Assembly: GCF_000720725.1 (NCBI RefSeq)
Contig: NZ_JOCQ01000030.1
Span: 1 to 64,000 of the forward strand
Reading direction: 5' to 3'
DNA from: Streptomyces rimosus subsp. rimosus
GTDB taxonomy: Bacteria; Actinomycetota; Actinomycetes; Streptomycetales; Streptomycetaceae
DNA length: 64,000 nt
Part shown: in pieces, positions 56,058 through 64,000 of the stretch
Position numbering within the stretch: the stretch's first letter is position 1
Layout: each line of letters starts with the position of its first letter
Translations under genes and position numbers: made by a program
Notes under the pieces: model-generated
What the model saw: only the letters and a program-made list of their open reading frames with translations
Databases searched by the model: none
Told to the model about the DNA's origin: nothing

Positions 56058-57724
56058 CCGACGTCAACGACGACGTACGGGACGACGCACCGGCCGGCCG
56101 CGAACTGCTGCGCGTCGAGGGGGTGACGAAGTCGTTCCCCGGCGTACGGGCGCTGGACGGTGTGGACCTGAGCCTGCGCGCGGGCGAGGTGCACGTCCTG
56201 CTCGGCGAGAACGGCGCGGGCAAGAGCACTCTGATCAAGATGCTCTCCGGCGCCCACCGGCCGGACGGCGGGCGCATCCTCGTGGACGGCGGTCCGGCGG
56301 GCGAGCCCGCCGGCAGCGCGGCTCCGGACGGCCCCCGCGACGGCACCCGCGACGGCCTCCACGAGGTGCGGATCCGCTCCGCGCAGGACGCCGAACGGCT
56401 CGGCATCGCCACCATCCACCAGGAGTTCAACCTCGTCCCCGGCCTGACCGTCGCGGAGAACATCTTCCTCGGCCGGCAGCCGCGCACCGCGCTCCGCCTC
56501 ATCGACAGGAAGACGATGCGGGCGCGCGCCGCCGAACTGCTGCGCCGGGTCCGCCTCGACATCCCCCCGGACACCCCGGTCGCCGAACTGGGCATCGCCC
56601 GCCTCCAGATGGTCGAGATCGCCAAGGCGCTGAGCCTGCGCGCCCGCGTCCTGATCATGGACGAGCCGACCGCCGTACTGACCTCCGAGGAGGTCGGGAC
56701 GCTCTTCGCGATCGTGCGGGAGCTGCGCGACGCCGGGGTGGGGATCATCTTCATCACCCACCACCTGGAGGAGATCGGCGCCCTCGGCGACCGCGTCACC
56801 GTCCTGCGCGACGGCCGCTCGGTGGCCGAGGTCCCGGCCGGTACGGACGAGGACGAGCTGATCCGGCTGATGGTGGGCCGCGACATCGCCGAGCAGTACC
56901 CGCGGCAGCGCCCGGATGCCCCCGGCGCGCCGCTGCTGCGCGTACGCGGCCTGACCCGCAACGGCCCCCACGGCACCCCGGTGTTCGAGGGCATCGACTT
57001 CGAGGTGCGGGCCGGCGAGGTCGTCGGCCTCGCGGGCCTGGTCGGCGCGGGCCGTACGGAGGTCGCGCGGGCGGTGTTCGGCGTGGACCGCTACGACGCC
57101 GGGACCGTCGAGATCGACGGGCAGGCGCTCGCCCCCGGCGACGTACGGGCCGCGATGCGCGCCGGGCTCGGCCTGGTCCCCGAGGACCGCAAGGGCCAGG
57201 GCCTGGTCCTGGACGCCTCCCTCCAGGACAACCTGACGCTGGCCCGGCTGCGCCGGGACACCCGCGGCGGCCTGGTGGACCGGCGCGGCCAGCGGCGCGC
57301 GGCGGCCGAGGTGGCCGGGCAGCTGAAGGTACGGATGAGCGGGCTCGGGCAGCACGCCCGCACCCTCTCCGGCGGCAACCAGCAGAAGATCGTCATCGGC
57401 AAGTGGCTGCTGGCCGACACCCGGCTGCTGATCCTCGACGAGCCGACGCGCGGCATCGACGTCGGCGCGAAGGTCGAGATCTACCAGCTGGTCAACGAGC
57501 TGACGGCGGCCGGCCGCGCGGTGCTGATGATCTCCAGCGACCTGCCCGAGGTGCTCGGTATGAGCGACCGGGTGCTGGTCATGGCGCAGGGGCGGCTCGC
57601 CGGTGAGCTGTCCGCCGACGAGGCGACGCAGGACGCGGTGATGGAGCTGGCCGTACGGTCCGCCGACGCGTCCGGTCCGCGACACACGAACGAGAGCGCG
57701 ATGGAGGGCTCCGATGTCCGCTGA
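56054..57724 (+). CDS. rbsA: Ribose ABC transporter ATP-binding protein
   Basis: 556 aa from ATG 56054, overlapping rbsR by 4 bases. Two ABC cassettes: Walker A HVLLGENGAGKSTLIKMLSG (residues ~50-69), AELGIARLQMVEIAKALSL signature and LIMDEPTAVLTSEE (Walker B ~200); second cassette EVVGLAGLVGAGRTEVARAV with degenerate Walker A, LSGGNQQKIVIGKWLL signature and LLILDEPTRGIDVGAK. A ~25-residue low-complexity insert (GEPAGSAAPDGPRDGTRDGL) sits in the first cassette before VRIRSAQDA, not usual for RbsA. It energises ribose uptake with RbsC and RbsB. Confidence 0.92.
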   Translation: MTDVNDDVRDDAPAGRELLRVEGVTKSFPGVRALDGVDLSLRAGEVHVLLGENGAGKSTLIKMLSGAHRPDGGRILVDGGPAGEPAGSAAPDGPRDGTRDGLHEVRIRSAQDAERLGIATIHQEFNLVPGLTVAENIFLGRQPRTALRLIDRKTMRARAAELLRRVRLDIPPDTPVAELGIARLQMVEIAKALSLRARVLIMDEPTAVLTSEEVGTLFAIVRELRDAGVGIIFITHHLEEIGALGDRVTVLRDGRSVAEVPAGTDEDELIRLMVGRDIAEQYPRQRPDAPGAPLLRVRGLTRNGPHGTPVFEGIDFEVRAGEVVGLAGLVGAGRTEVARAVFGVDRYDAGTVEIDGQALAPGDVRAAMRAGLGLVPEDRKGQGLVLDASLQDNLTLARLRRDTRGGLVDRRGQRRAAAEVAGQLKVRMSGLGQHARTLSGGNQQKIVIGKWLLADTRLLILDEPTRGIDVGAKVEIYQLVNELTAAGRAVLMISSDLPEVLGMSDRVLVMAQGRLAGELSADEATQDAVMELAVRSADASGPRHTNESAMEGSDVR

Positions 57725-58721
57725 TGTGAAGACGGGAGCGGGCGCCGAGGCGGTCGGCAGCGCCCCGCCCGGTGCCGGGTTCGGCCCCTGGTTCGCCCGG
57801 GCCGTCCTGAAGAACGGCCCGCTGGGCGGCCTGATAGCCCTCGTCGTGGTGATGGCGGCGCTGTCCGGGGACTTCCTGAACGGGCAGAACCTCCTCAACG
57901 TCGGCGTCCAGGCATCCGTCACCGCCGTGCTGGCCTTCGGCGTCACCTTCGTGATCGTCTCCGCGGGCATCGACCTGTCGGTCGGCTCGGTCGCCGCGCT
58001 CAGCGCCACCGTGGTCGCCTGGGCCGCGACCGACGCCGGCCTGCCGGTGTGGACCGCCGTCCTGCTGGGCCTGGCGGTGGGCGCGGTGGCGGGCCTGGTC
58101 TCCGGCGCGCTGGTCGCGTACGGGAAGCTGCCCGCCTTCATCGCCACGCTCGCGATGCTCTCCATCGGCCGCGGCCTCGCCCTGGTCATCACCGGCGGCT
58201 CGCCGATCGCCTTCCCGGCCTCGGTCAGCAGGCTGGGGGACACACTGGGCGGCTGGCTGCCGGTCCCGGTCCTGGTCATGATCGCGATGGGCCTGGTGGC
58301 GGCCCTGGTGCTCAACCGTACGTACGCGGGCCGCGCGATGTTCGCGATCGGCGGCAACGAGGAGGCGGCCCGGCTCTCCGGCATCGACGTCAAGCGCCGC
58401 AAGCTGGTCATCTACGCGCTGTCCGGGGTGTTCGCGGCGGTCGCGGGCATCGTCCTCGCGGCCCGGCTGACCTCCGCCCAGCCGCAGGCCGCCGTCGGCT
58501 ACGAGCTCGACGCCATCGCCGCCGTCGTCATCGGCGGCGCCAGCCTCTCCGGCGGCTCCGGCAAGGCGTCCGGCACGCTCATCGGCGCGCTGATCCTCGC
58601 CGTGCTCCGCAACGGCCTCAACCTGCTCAGCGTCTCGGCGTTCTGGCAGCAGGTGGCCACCGGCCTGGTCATCGCGCTGGCGGTGCTCCTGGACACGCTG
58701 CGGCGCCGGAGCGGGCGATGA
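57714..58721 (+). CDS. rbsC: Ribose ABC transporter permease
   Basis: 335 aa from ATG 57714, overlapping rbsA by 11 bases. Multi-helix permease of the BPD_transp_2/RbsC type: ALIVVVMAALSGDFLNGQNLLNVGVQASVTAVLAFGVTFVIVSAGIDLSVG-type sequence at residues ~40-90, and the EAA-like loop NEEAARLSGIDVKRRKLVIYALSG (~215-240). Forms the membrane channel with RbsA. Ends in a basic RRRSGR tail; its stop shares ATGA with the next start. Confidence 0.92.
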   Translation: MSADVKTGAGAEAVGSAPPGAGFGPWFARAVLKNGPLGGLIALVVVMAALSGDFLNGQNLLNVGVQASVTAVLAFGVTFVIVSAGIDLSVGSVAALSATVVAWAATDAGLPVWTAVLLGLAVGAVAGLVSGALVAYGKLPAFIATLAMLSIGRGLALVITGGSPIAFPASVSRLGDTLGGWLPVPVLVMIAMGLVAALVLNRTYAGRAMFAIGGNEEAARLSGIDVKRRKLVIYALSGVFAAVAGIVLAARLTSAQPQAAVGYELDAIAAVVIGGASLSGGSGKASGTLIGALILAVLRNGLNLLSVSAFWQQVATGLVIALAVLLDTLRRRSGR

Positions 58722-59680
58722 GGGGGCGGACGGGTACGGATACGGGACGGCTCGGCGGGCGTACCGGCAGGCGTACGGGCCTGCTCGCCGCGGCGGCCCT
58801 GGCCGGAGCCCTCGTCCTGTCCGGCTGCGACCGCGGTGGGAACACGGACCTGGGGCTCGCCCTGTCCACCCTCAACAACCCGTTCTTCGTCGGCATCAAG
58901 GAAGGCGCGCAGGCCGAGGCGGACCGGCGCGGGCTGCACATCAACATCACCGACGCGCAGAACGACCCCATGCAGCAGATCAACCAGATGGAGACGTTCA
59001 CCAGCCAGGACGTCAAGGCGGCGATCATCAACCCGGTGGACTCGGACGCCGCCGTACCGGCCGTCGGTGTCGCCAACCGGGCCAAGGTGCCGGTGATCTC
59101 CATCGACCGCGGGGTCAACGGCGGCGACGTGGGCTCGACCATCGCCTCCGACAACGTCGCGGGCGGCCGCCTCGCCGCGAAGACGCTCGCCGCATCCCTC
59201 GGCGGCAAGGGCAAGGTGGCCTTCCTGGAGGGCCAGCCCGGCACCTCGGCCGCCCGCGAGCGCGGGCAGGGCTTCGAGGAGGGCATCAAGGCGTACCCGG
59301 GCATCGAGGTGGTGGCGCGGCAGCCCGCCGACTTCGACCGGACCAAGGGGATGGACGTGATGTCCAATATGCTCCAAGCGCACCGGGACATCGGCGGCGT
59401 TTTCGCGGCCAACGACGAGATGGCCCTCGGCGCCGCGAAGTCGCTGGGCGCCAGGGCGGGCAAGGACGTGAAGATCGTGGCGTTCGATGGCACGCCGGAC
59501 GGCGTCGCCGCCGTCCGCGGCGGAACGCTGACCGCCACGGTCGCCCAGCAGCCCAGGCTGCTCGGGAAGCAGGCCGTGGACCAGGCGCTCAGGGCGGCGC
59601 GCGGTGAGCGGCCGCCGAAACAGGTGAAAGTGCCGGTGGTGCTGGTGACCAGCAGGAACGCGGCGGAATTCGATGGGTGA
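58718..59680 (+). CDS. rbsB: Ribose-binding lipoprotein
   Basis: 320 aa from ATG 58718. Lipoprotein signal: Arg-rich start, GLLAAAALAGALVLSGC with the lipidated Cys at residue 37. Periplasmic-binding protein fold of the ribose/galactose family: LALSTLNNPFFVGIKEGAQAEA (~48-69), INPVDSDAAVPAVG, SIDRGVNGGDVGSTIASDN and FAANDEMALGAAKSLG. It captures ribose outside the cell and delivers it to RbsC. Overlaps the kinase gene by eight bases. Confidence 0.92.
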   Translation: MRGRTGTDTGRLGGRTGRRTGLLAAAALAGALVLSGCDRGGNTDLGLALSTLNNPFFVGIKEGAQAEADRRGLHINITDAQNDPMQQINQMETFTSQDVKAAIINPVDSDAAVPAVGVANRAKVPVISIDRGVNGGDVGSTIASDNVAGGRLAAKTLAASLGGKGKVAFLEGQPGTSAARERGQGFEEGIKAYPGIEVVARQPADFDRTKGMDVMSNMLQAHRDIGGVFAANDEMALGAAKSLGARAGKDVKIVAFDGTPDGVAAVRGGTLTATVAQQPRLLGKQAVDQALRAARGERPPKQVKVPVVLVTSRNAAEFDG

Positions 59681-60587
59681 GAAACAGATGTACGACGTAC
59701 TGGTAGTGGGCTCGGCCAACGCGGACCTGACGGTCCGGGTGGCGCGGCGGCCCGGCGCGGGGGAGACCGTGCACGGCTCCGACCTGGTCGAGTCGGCGGG
59801 CGGCAAGGGCGCCAACCAGGCCGCTGCCGCCGCCCGGCTGGGCGGCCGGGTCGGGCTGCTGGCCCGGGTCGGCGACGACGCGTACGGCGAACTGCTGCTG
59901 ACCGCGCAGCGCGAGGCGGGCACGGACGTCTCGCAGGTGATCGCCGCGCCCGGCACCCGTACCGGCACCGCCATGATCATCGTGGGCCCGGACGGCGACA
60001 ACAGCATCGTCGTCTCCCCGGGCGCCAACGCGGCGCTCACCCCCGCGGACGTGGCCGCCGCCCGCGAGGTCATCGCGGGGTCCGCCACCGTCTCCCTCCA
60101 GTTCGAGGTACCGATGGAGACGGTACGGGCCACCGCGGACACCGCCATGGAGACCGGCACCCGGGTCGTCCTCAACCCGTCCCCGACCCCCGACCGCATC
60201 GAACCCGGCCTGCTGGCCGCCGCCGACCCCCTCGTCGTCAACGAGCACGAGGCTCAGCAGCTCGCGGGCCGCAGCGAAGGCGGACCGGAGGACTGGGCCC
60301 GCGCGCTGCGCGAGCAGGGCGCCCGCTCGGTCGTCGTCACCCTCGGCGGCGACGGCGCGCTGGTCGTGGACGGCGAGGGCGAGAGCGAGCGGGTCCCCGG
60401 CGTGAAGGTCGAGCCGGTCGACACCACGGGCGCCGGCGACGCCTTCACCGGCGCCCTCGCCACCCGGCTGGCCCGCGGCGACTCCCTTGCGGACGCGGCC
60501 CGCTTCGCCGTACGGGTCGGCGCCGCGGCCGTCACCAAGGCGGGCGCCCAGCCGTCCTACCCGACGCTGGACGAACTGCCTTCCTGA
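59673..60587 (+). CDS. rbsK: Ribokinase
   Basis: 304 aa from ATG 59673, overlapping rbsB by eight bases; ATG 59688 (after GGTGAG) is equally plausible and gives MYDVLVVGSANADLT. PfkB-type kinase: GSANADLTVRVARRPGAGET, the sugar motif AGGKGANQAAAAARLGG (residues ~43-59), and the catalytic loop VDTTGAGDAFTGALATRLARG (~254-274) with the base Asp. It phosphorylates ribose to ribose 5-phosphate, completing uptake. No rbsD (ribose mutarotase) gene is present in the operon. Confidence 0.92.
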   Translation: MGEKQMYDVLVVGSANADLTVRVARRPGAGETVHGSDLVESAGGKGANQAAAAARLGGRVGLLARVGDDAYGELLLTAQREAGTDVSQVIAAPGTRTGTAMIIVGPDGDNSIVVSPGANAALTPADVAAAREVIAGSATVSLQFEVPMETVRATADTAMETGTRVVLNPSPTPDRIEPGLLAAADPLVVNEHEAQQLAGRSEGGPEDWARALREQGARSVVVTLGGDGALVVDGEGESERVPGVKVEPVDTTGAGDAFTGALATRLARGDSLADAARFAVRVGAAAVTKAGAQPSYPTLDELPS

Positions 60588-60602
60588 ACGGGAGGGCCCG
60601 CG

Positions 60603-60632
60603 GCGGGGGCGGCGTACTCGCGTCGCCCCCGC
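60603..60632. terminator. Bidirectional hairpin terminator
   Basis: GCGGGGGCGGCG (60603-60614) pairs with CGTCGCCCCCGC (60621-60632) around a 6-base loop: 12 pairs with one G-T. It separates the convergent rbsK and amidase genes. Confidence 0.7.
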
Positions 60633-61420
60633 TATCCGGTGATCCGGCCGACGGATGTCCCGGCAGCTTCCGGGCCCTCCGGAAGCGGCCCGGCCGACCG
60701 GCCGACCTCGGCCACGGCCAGTCCGGTGCCGTCCGATATGTGTGCCAGGCACGCCCCGTCCGCCGCCCATATGCCGCTGTGGCCGCAGCCGGTGCCCTCG
60801 CTCATCGGGCCGGTGCCATTGGCGAGCAGCACGTCCAGGCCGTTGTCCCGGGCCCGGGCGGCGTACCGCTGCGTGCACGTTTCCATGGAGTCGTGGAATG
60901 CACTGGCCAGGTACACGTGGCAGCCGTCGGCCGCGGCCTGCTCCGCCACCTCGGGGAAGGCGTTGTCGTAACAGGTGGCGAGGGCGAACTCCAGGCCGCG
61001 GAAGGTGAACCGGCCGCCCGCCGTGGGCCCCGCGGTGAACAGCCCGTTCTCCCGGCCGTGCAGGTGGTGCTTGTCGTAACGGGTCAGCAGCGCGCCGTCC
61101 GGCCCGTACACGAATGTCGTGATCGTCATCCCGTCCGCCGTGCCCGACGGGCCGCGCCCCGGACCGTTGATCACCGCCGCGACGCCCGCCGCCCGGCAGG
61201 CGTCCCGGACGGGGGCGAGCCGCGGGTCGTCCGGCGCGAGGACACACCGCTCAGAATCGGCGGGTATCGCGTCCAGCTCATAGCCGGTGAGGCCCAGCTC
61301 GGCGAAGACGACCAGCTCGGCGCCGCGGCCCGCGGCCTCGGTGATCAGCTCGGCCGTGCGGGCCGCGTTGGCCTCGATGTCCAGTGCGACGGGCGGGAAT
61401 TGCGCTGCTGCAACGATCAT
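60632..61420 (-). CDS. Carbon-nitrogen hydrolase (nitrilase superfamily amidase)
   Basis: 262 aa from ATG 61420, overlapping the upstream stop by 4 bases. Catalytic triad: Glu in VVFAELGLTGYEL (residue ~41), Lys in LTRYDKHHLHGRE (~117) and nucleophilic Cys in ALATCYDNAFPEV (~150), with the alpha-beta-beta-alpha fold. It hydrolyses an amide or nitrile; the GLTGYEL and HLHG segments are those of the ordinary amidase branch, substrate unknown. Coupling to a pyroglutamyl-peptidase-like gene suggests a shared amide-processing role, possibly on N-terminal glutamine or pyroglutamate peptides. Confidence 0.85.
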   Translation of the reverse strand: MIVAAAQFPPVALDIEANAARTAELITEAAGRGAELVVFAELGLTGYELDAIPADSERCVLAPDDPRLAPVRDACRAAGVAAVINGPGRGPSGTADGMTITTFVYGPDGALLTRYDKHHLHGRENGLFTAGPTAGGRFTFRGLEFALATCYDNAFPEVAEQAAADGCHVYLASAFHDSMETCTQRYAARARDNGLDVLLANGTGPMSEGTGCGHSGIWAADGACLAHISDGTGLAVAEVGRSAGPLPEGPEAAGTSVGRITG

Positions 61421-62742
61421 TTCTCCATGATGCCCGATGCCACTGACAACGCGGCGGTGAGGAGGGAGCGCACCTGCCCTGTGATCGCGGTCCGGTTCCG
61501 TACGAAGTCGGGATCGGTGACCGTGCCGGTCGCCGGATCGGTGTTCCCGGCCCCGAACTGGAGCACCGGCGTGTGCAGATGACCGCCCGGCACCTTCAGC
61601 CGCAGCGCGTCGCGCAGCAGCGTCGCCCGGTAGCCGATCTCGTTGGACAGGTAGTCACCGCCGCCGCCCGCACGGGCAGTCGAGCCCGGCGTCGGCCCGT
61701 CCGGCCGCTCGACCGGCGTCGAACCGCCCGCCGGGATCTCGGTCACCGCGGTGTTGTCCTTGACCGGGAACGGTCCGGTGGAGGCCGAGGTGAGCTGCGC
61801 GTACGGCAGGGTCGTGGTGGTCCACTGCGGCTGCGGCCGGACGGTCGGCACGCCCTTGGGGACGGGCACCGTCTCGGTGCGCGACTCCCGTGCGTTGTCC
61901 GGATAGCCGCCCCGCCAGGCGCCGTTGGTCCGCTCCAGGTCGAACCGTCCCGGCCGGCCCTGGCTGATGGTCGTGAACAGGTCCACCTGCTTCGGCCCGC
62001 GCCGGAAGTACGGCAGGAGCGTGCGCTCCACGGTGCCGGCCGCGAAATCCGCCCACCGTACGGGGAAGACGGCGGTCTCGACGCGGGCGAGCCGACCCGA
62101 GGACGTACGGACCGTCGTGCCGTCCAGGGCGAGCGCCGCGGCCCCGGACGGGTTGCTGCGCCGGGCGTCCGCGTCCAGCTGGAAGGGGTCGAAGCCGGTC
62201 ACCACGACGCGCAGCACCCGGTTCCTGCCGTGCCCGCCGCCGGGCAGGTCGATGGAGTCCTGCCCGCGTGAACCGCGCTCCAGCGCCCCCATCAGCGCGT
62301 CCCGCTGGTTCGCGCGCAGCCGGAAGTCGGGCTTCCACTCCCGCAGGGCCTTGGTCATCCCCAGCCGCGCCCAGTACAGCGGCCGGTCGTCGTCCCGGCT
62401 CAGGTCGCCGCCCTGCGGCCCGCGCCCCTGGACGCGGTCCACCGCGCGCCGCCACAGGCCGCGCCCCGCCTCCGTGACGTACCGTTTCGCCGCCCCGTAC
62501 GAGTCCGTCCGCGCGAGCCCGCCGGCGAACGTCCCGGCCACCCCGGCGAACCCGCTGCGCCGCAGGATCTCCTGCGGTACGCCTTGCGACAGCCGCTGCT
62601 CCTCGACGGTGGGCGCGGCCGTCGTCTGACGGGCGCCGGCGGCGGGGGAGGCCGCTGTGGCGGATGGGGCGGTGAGGGCGAGCGGGGCCACGGTCAGCAG
62701 TGCGGCGCCGGCCACGCCCACCTTGGTGCGTATGTGTCTCAT
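61417..62742 (-). CDS. Secreted pyroglutamyl-peptidase-like protein, catalytic Cys replaced by Ser
   Basis: 441 aa from ATG 62742 (signal peptide VGVAGAALLTVAPLALTA, cleavage near ATAASPA); a longer reading back to 62790 is possible. The C-terminal half is like pyrrolidone carboxyl peptidase: VVTGFDPF (~residue 185-192), Asn-rich SNPSGAAALALDG, and the active-site segment GGDYLSNEIGYRATLL (~385-400), GHLHTPVLQFG (~410). In PCP the DYLCN Cys is the nucleophile; here the codon is TCC (Ser) giving DYLSN. The His of HLHTP and Glu appear retained. N-terminal ~150 residues are a helical region unique to this protein. Confidence 0.72.
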   Translation of the reverse strand: MRHIRTKVGVAGAALLTVAPLALTAPSATAASPAAGARQTTAAPTVEEQRLSQGVPQEILRRSGFAGVAGTFAGGLARTDSYGAAKRYVTEAGRGLWRRAVDRVQGRGPQGGDLSRDDDRPLYWARLGMTKALREWKPDFRLRANQRDALMGALERGSRGQDSIDLPGGGHGRNRVLRVVVTGFDPFQLDADARRSNPSGAAALALDGTTVRTSSGRLARVETAVFPVRWADFAAGTVERTLLPYFRRGPKQVDLFTTISQGRPGRFDLERTNGAWRGGYPDNARESRTETVPVPKGVPTVRPQPQWTTTTLPYAQLTSASTGPFPVKDNTAVTEIPAGGSTPVERPDGPTPGSTARAGGGGDYLSNEIGYRATLLRDALRLKVPGGHLHTPVLQFGAGNTDPATGTVTDPDFVRNRTAITGQVRSLLTAALSVASGIMEK

Positions 62743-62805
62743 GGGGTGAGTAAAGCGGCGGTGAGCTGATCGCGGAAGGGGTTGATCCACGGCGCGGCCG
62801 TCGCC

Positions 62806-63471
62806 TTACGGGGCCGGAGGTTCCACCTCGTCCCGCCTTACGGGGCCGGAGGCTCCGCCTCGTCCCCCCTGCAGCAGCGCCAGGAAGTCCCCGAACGCCG
62901 CCGCCATGTCCACCTCTTCCGGATCCAGCAGCCACTGGAGCTGGAGCCCGTCCATCACGGCGGCCAGCAGCGGCGCCGCCCGTTCCGGCGTCAGCCCGCC
63001 CGGCAGCCGGTCGCCGTACTCCGTCCGCAGCACCTCGGCCAGCGCCTCCCGCACCCGCCGGAACCGCCGCTCGAAGAAGTCGCGGGCGGGATGGCCTTCG
63101 GTGACGCTGTCCCCGGCCAGGACCGTGTACGTCTGGACGACGCCGGGCCGCCCGGCGTTGTACTCGACCAGCCCGGCCAGCGTCTGCGTACGCCAGGCGC
63201 CGGTGGCCGCCGCGGCGGCCGTGTCCCAGCGGTCGCGTGCCTCCAGGACACCGACCAGCAGCAGTTCCTTGCTGGGGAAGTGGTGCAGCAGGCCCTGCTG
63301 GGTCAGTCCGGCGCGCTCGGCGACGGCGGCGAGTGACGTGCCGCGGTAGCCGCGCTCGGCGATCAGCTCCATGGCGGCCTGGAGGATCGCCTCGCGCCGC
63401 TCCTCGCGCTGCGCCTCGCGCCCTCCGCCGCTCCGGCGGCCGGACGGCCGCGCCTGGTCCCGTGCAGTCAC
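62806..63471 (-). CDS. TetR-family transcriptional regulator
   Basis: 221 aa from GTG 63471. TetR HTH: AILQAAMELIAERGYRGTSLAAVAERAGLTQQGLLHHFPSKEL (residues ~28-70), then a helical ligand-binding domain (VEYNAGRPGVVQTYTVLAGDS...). An unordered ~22-residue Gly/Arg-rich lead precedes the HTH. It is divergent from the GH3 gene and probably represses it; GATAAC repeats lie between them. Confidence 0.85.
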   Translation of the reverse strand: MTARDQARPSGRRSGGGREAQREERREAILQAAMELIAERGYRGTSLAAVAERAGLTQQGLLHHFPSKELLLVGVLEARDRWDTAAAAATGAWRTQTLAGLVEYNAGRPGVVQTYTVLAGDSVTEGHPARDFFERRFRRVREALAEVLRTEYGDRLPGGLTPERAAPLLAAVMDGLQLQWLLDPEEVDMAAAFGDFLALLQGGRGGASGPVRRDEVEPPAP

Positions 63472-63508
63472 CGGCCGAGCGTAACCCCGCCGTCCGCCTC
63501 ATCCGCGT

Positions 63509-63525
63509 GATAACCGGAAGATAAC
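63509..63525. promoter_or_regulatory. Direct GATAAC repeats between tetR and GH3 genes
   Basis: GATAAC at 63509-63514 and again at 63520-63525, eleven bases apart, in the 134-base divergent intergenic region. One helix turn spacing would suit a dimeric regulator or RNA polymerase contact; the sequence is also AT-rich for the locus. Confidence 0.3.
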
Positions 63526-63605
63526 GATACCTACCGCCCGCCAGGTGAAACCGTCACAATCGGGCCGGGGGCTCGGTTCCGTACGTCCACGTCAGGGAGA
63601 GCCGT

Positions 63606-64000
63606 ATGACCGACCACCGAAGCGCCTACGCCACGGCAGTCGCCCCGGCCGTCGAGGACGCCCTCGGCAAGCTCGACCTGGACACCAAGGTCCGGCTGCT
63701 GTCCGGGCAGGACGTCTGGACGCTGCCCGCGGTCCCGGAGATCGGGCTGCGGTCCCTGGTCATGTCGGACGGGCCGGTCGGCGTACGCGGTCGGCAGTGG
63801 GGCGCACAGGACCCGTCCGTCGCGCTCCCCAGCCCCACCGCGCTGGCCGCCACCTGGGACGCGGGCCTGGCGCGCCGCGCCGGCCGGCTGCTCGCCCAGG
63901 AGGCGCGCCGCAAAGGCGTGCACGTCCTCCTGGCGCCCACCGTCAACCTGCACCGTTCCCCGCTCGGCGGCCGGCACTTCGAGTGCTTCTCCGAGGACCC
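63606..64000 (+). CDS. Glycoside hydrolase family 3 (beta-glucosidase-like), truncated by window end
   Basis: The first 131 residues are visible from ATG 63606, preceded by AGGGAGAG. GH3 features: KVRLLSGQDVWTLPAVPEIG, LVMSDGPVGVRG with the region preceding the nucleophile loop, and PSPTALAATWDAGLARRAGRLLAQEARRKGVHVLLAPTVNLHRSPLGGR, the N-terminal TIM-barrel sequence of family 3 beta-glucosidases/xylosidases. The nucleophile Asp and catalytic Glu lie downstream, outside the window. Divergent TetR gene suggests local control by sugar or glycoside. Confidence 0.85.
   Translation, partial: MTDHRSAYATAVAPAVEDALGKLDLDTKVRLLSGQDVWTLPAVPEIGLRSLVMSDGPVGVRGRQWGAQDPSVALPSPTALAATWDAGLARRAGRLLAQEARRKGVHVLLAPTVNLHRSPLGGRHFECFSED

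Noticed and set aside
1..64000. Riboswitches, prophage or insertion sequences
   Set aside because: I looked for terminal inverted repeats with transposase-like genes and conserved riboswitch cores and saw none; only a profile search could exclude them fully.

Overview
The window is chromosomal DNA of a Streptomyces or close relative. GC is very high with strong third-position GC bias, GTG starts are common, and there are Hrd-type sigma, Mbl, MDMPI and mycothiol-linked families. It reads as core chromosome with accessory patches. I saw no integrase, transposase, phage structural gene, plasmid replication gene or CRISPR array.

Layout. 1-9604: housekeeping block with the tail of a CbiX-like chelatase, a dGTPase-like HD hydrolase, a ferredoxin reductase-like flavoprotein, a threonine dehydratase, dnaG (apparently leaderless), an HrdA-type sigma factor, a xylulokinase-like protein with altered active-site residues, and a YtxH-like protein. 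9918-10324: two tandem tRNA-Asn genes, a terminator and a CAU tRNA. 10940-24452: accessory region with a secreted ALF-repeat/coiled-coil protein coupled to a small membrane protein, a secreted protein followed by a trypsin-fold pseudoprotease with FG-GAP repeats, an acyltransferase, a cyclase with a TTA codon, an amidinotransferase, a frameshifted glycosyltransferase, an orphan beta-rich protein and a triple-repeat MABP-like protein. 24580-28721: a miniature PucR-type regulator divergent from one very large fused xanthine dehydrogenase.

28839-35137: thioredoxin and a histidine phosphatase, mbl, a WYL regulator divergent from a UvrA-like ATPase, and an orphan. 35190-46191: a long minus-strand envelope/glycan block (DUF3068, GT4 glycosyltransferase, methyltransferase, giant AftD-like arabinofuranosyltransferase, condensation-like acyltransferase, second methyltransferase, DMT transporter, Trm112). 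Five junctions in it are 4-base stop/start overlaps, so it is probably one transcript from the GT4 gene onward. 46395-54452: a DUF2613 peptide and PucR-like regulator, a GntR-TetR fusion regulator divergent from a DHA2 exporter, an MDMPI-like protein, a DsbA-fold thiol protein, and MarR divergent from an NADPH:quinone-type oxidoreductase and an Ohr/OsmC peroxidase.

54541-60587: a 42-46 bp tandem array, twin LacI operators and a complete overlapping ribose operon rbsR-A-C-B-K without rbsD. 60632-64000: a nitrilase-superfamily amidase coupled to a secreted pyroglutamyl-peptidase-like protein with Ser in place of the catalytic Cys, then a TetR regulator divergent from a truncated GH3 glycosidase.

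Most notable signals: the ALF-repeat protein with a lower-GC tip and a translationally coupled membrane partner; the catalytically dead secreted protease; the FAD-2Fe2S-Mo single-chain xanthine dehydrogenase; the AftD cluster in an organism type not known for arabinogalactan; and several enzyme-fold proteins with replaced catalytic residues. Function calls rest on motif recognition by eye; no database search was run.
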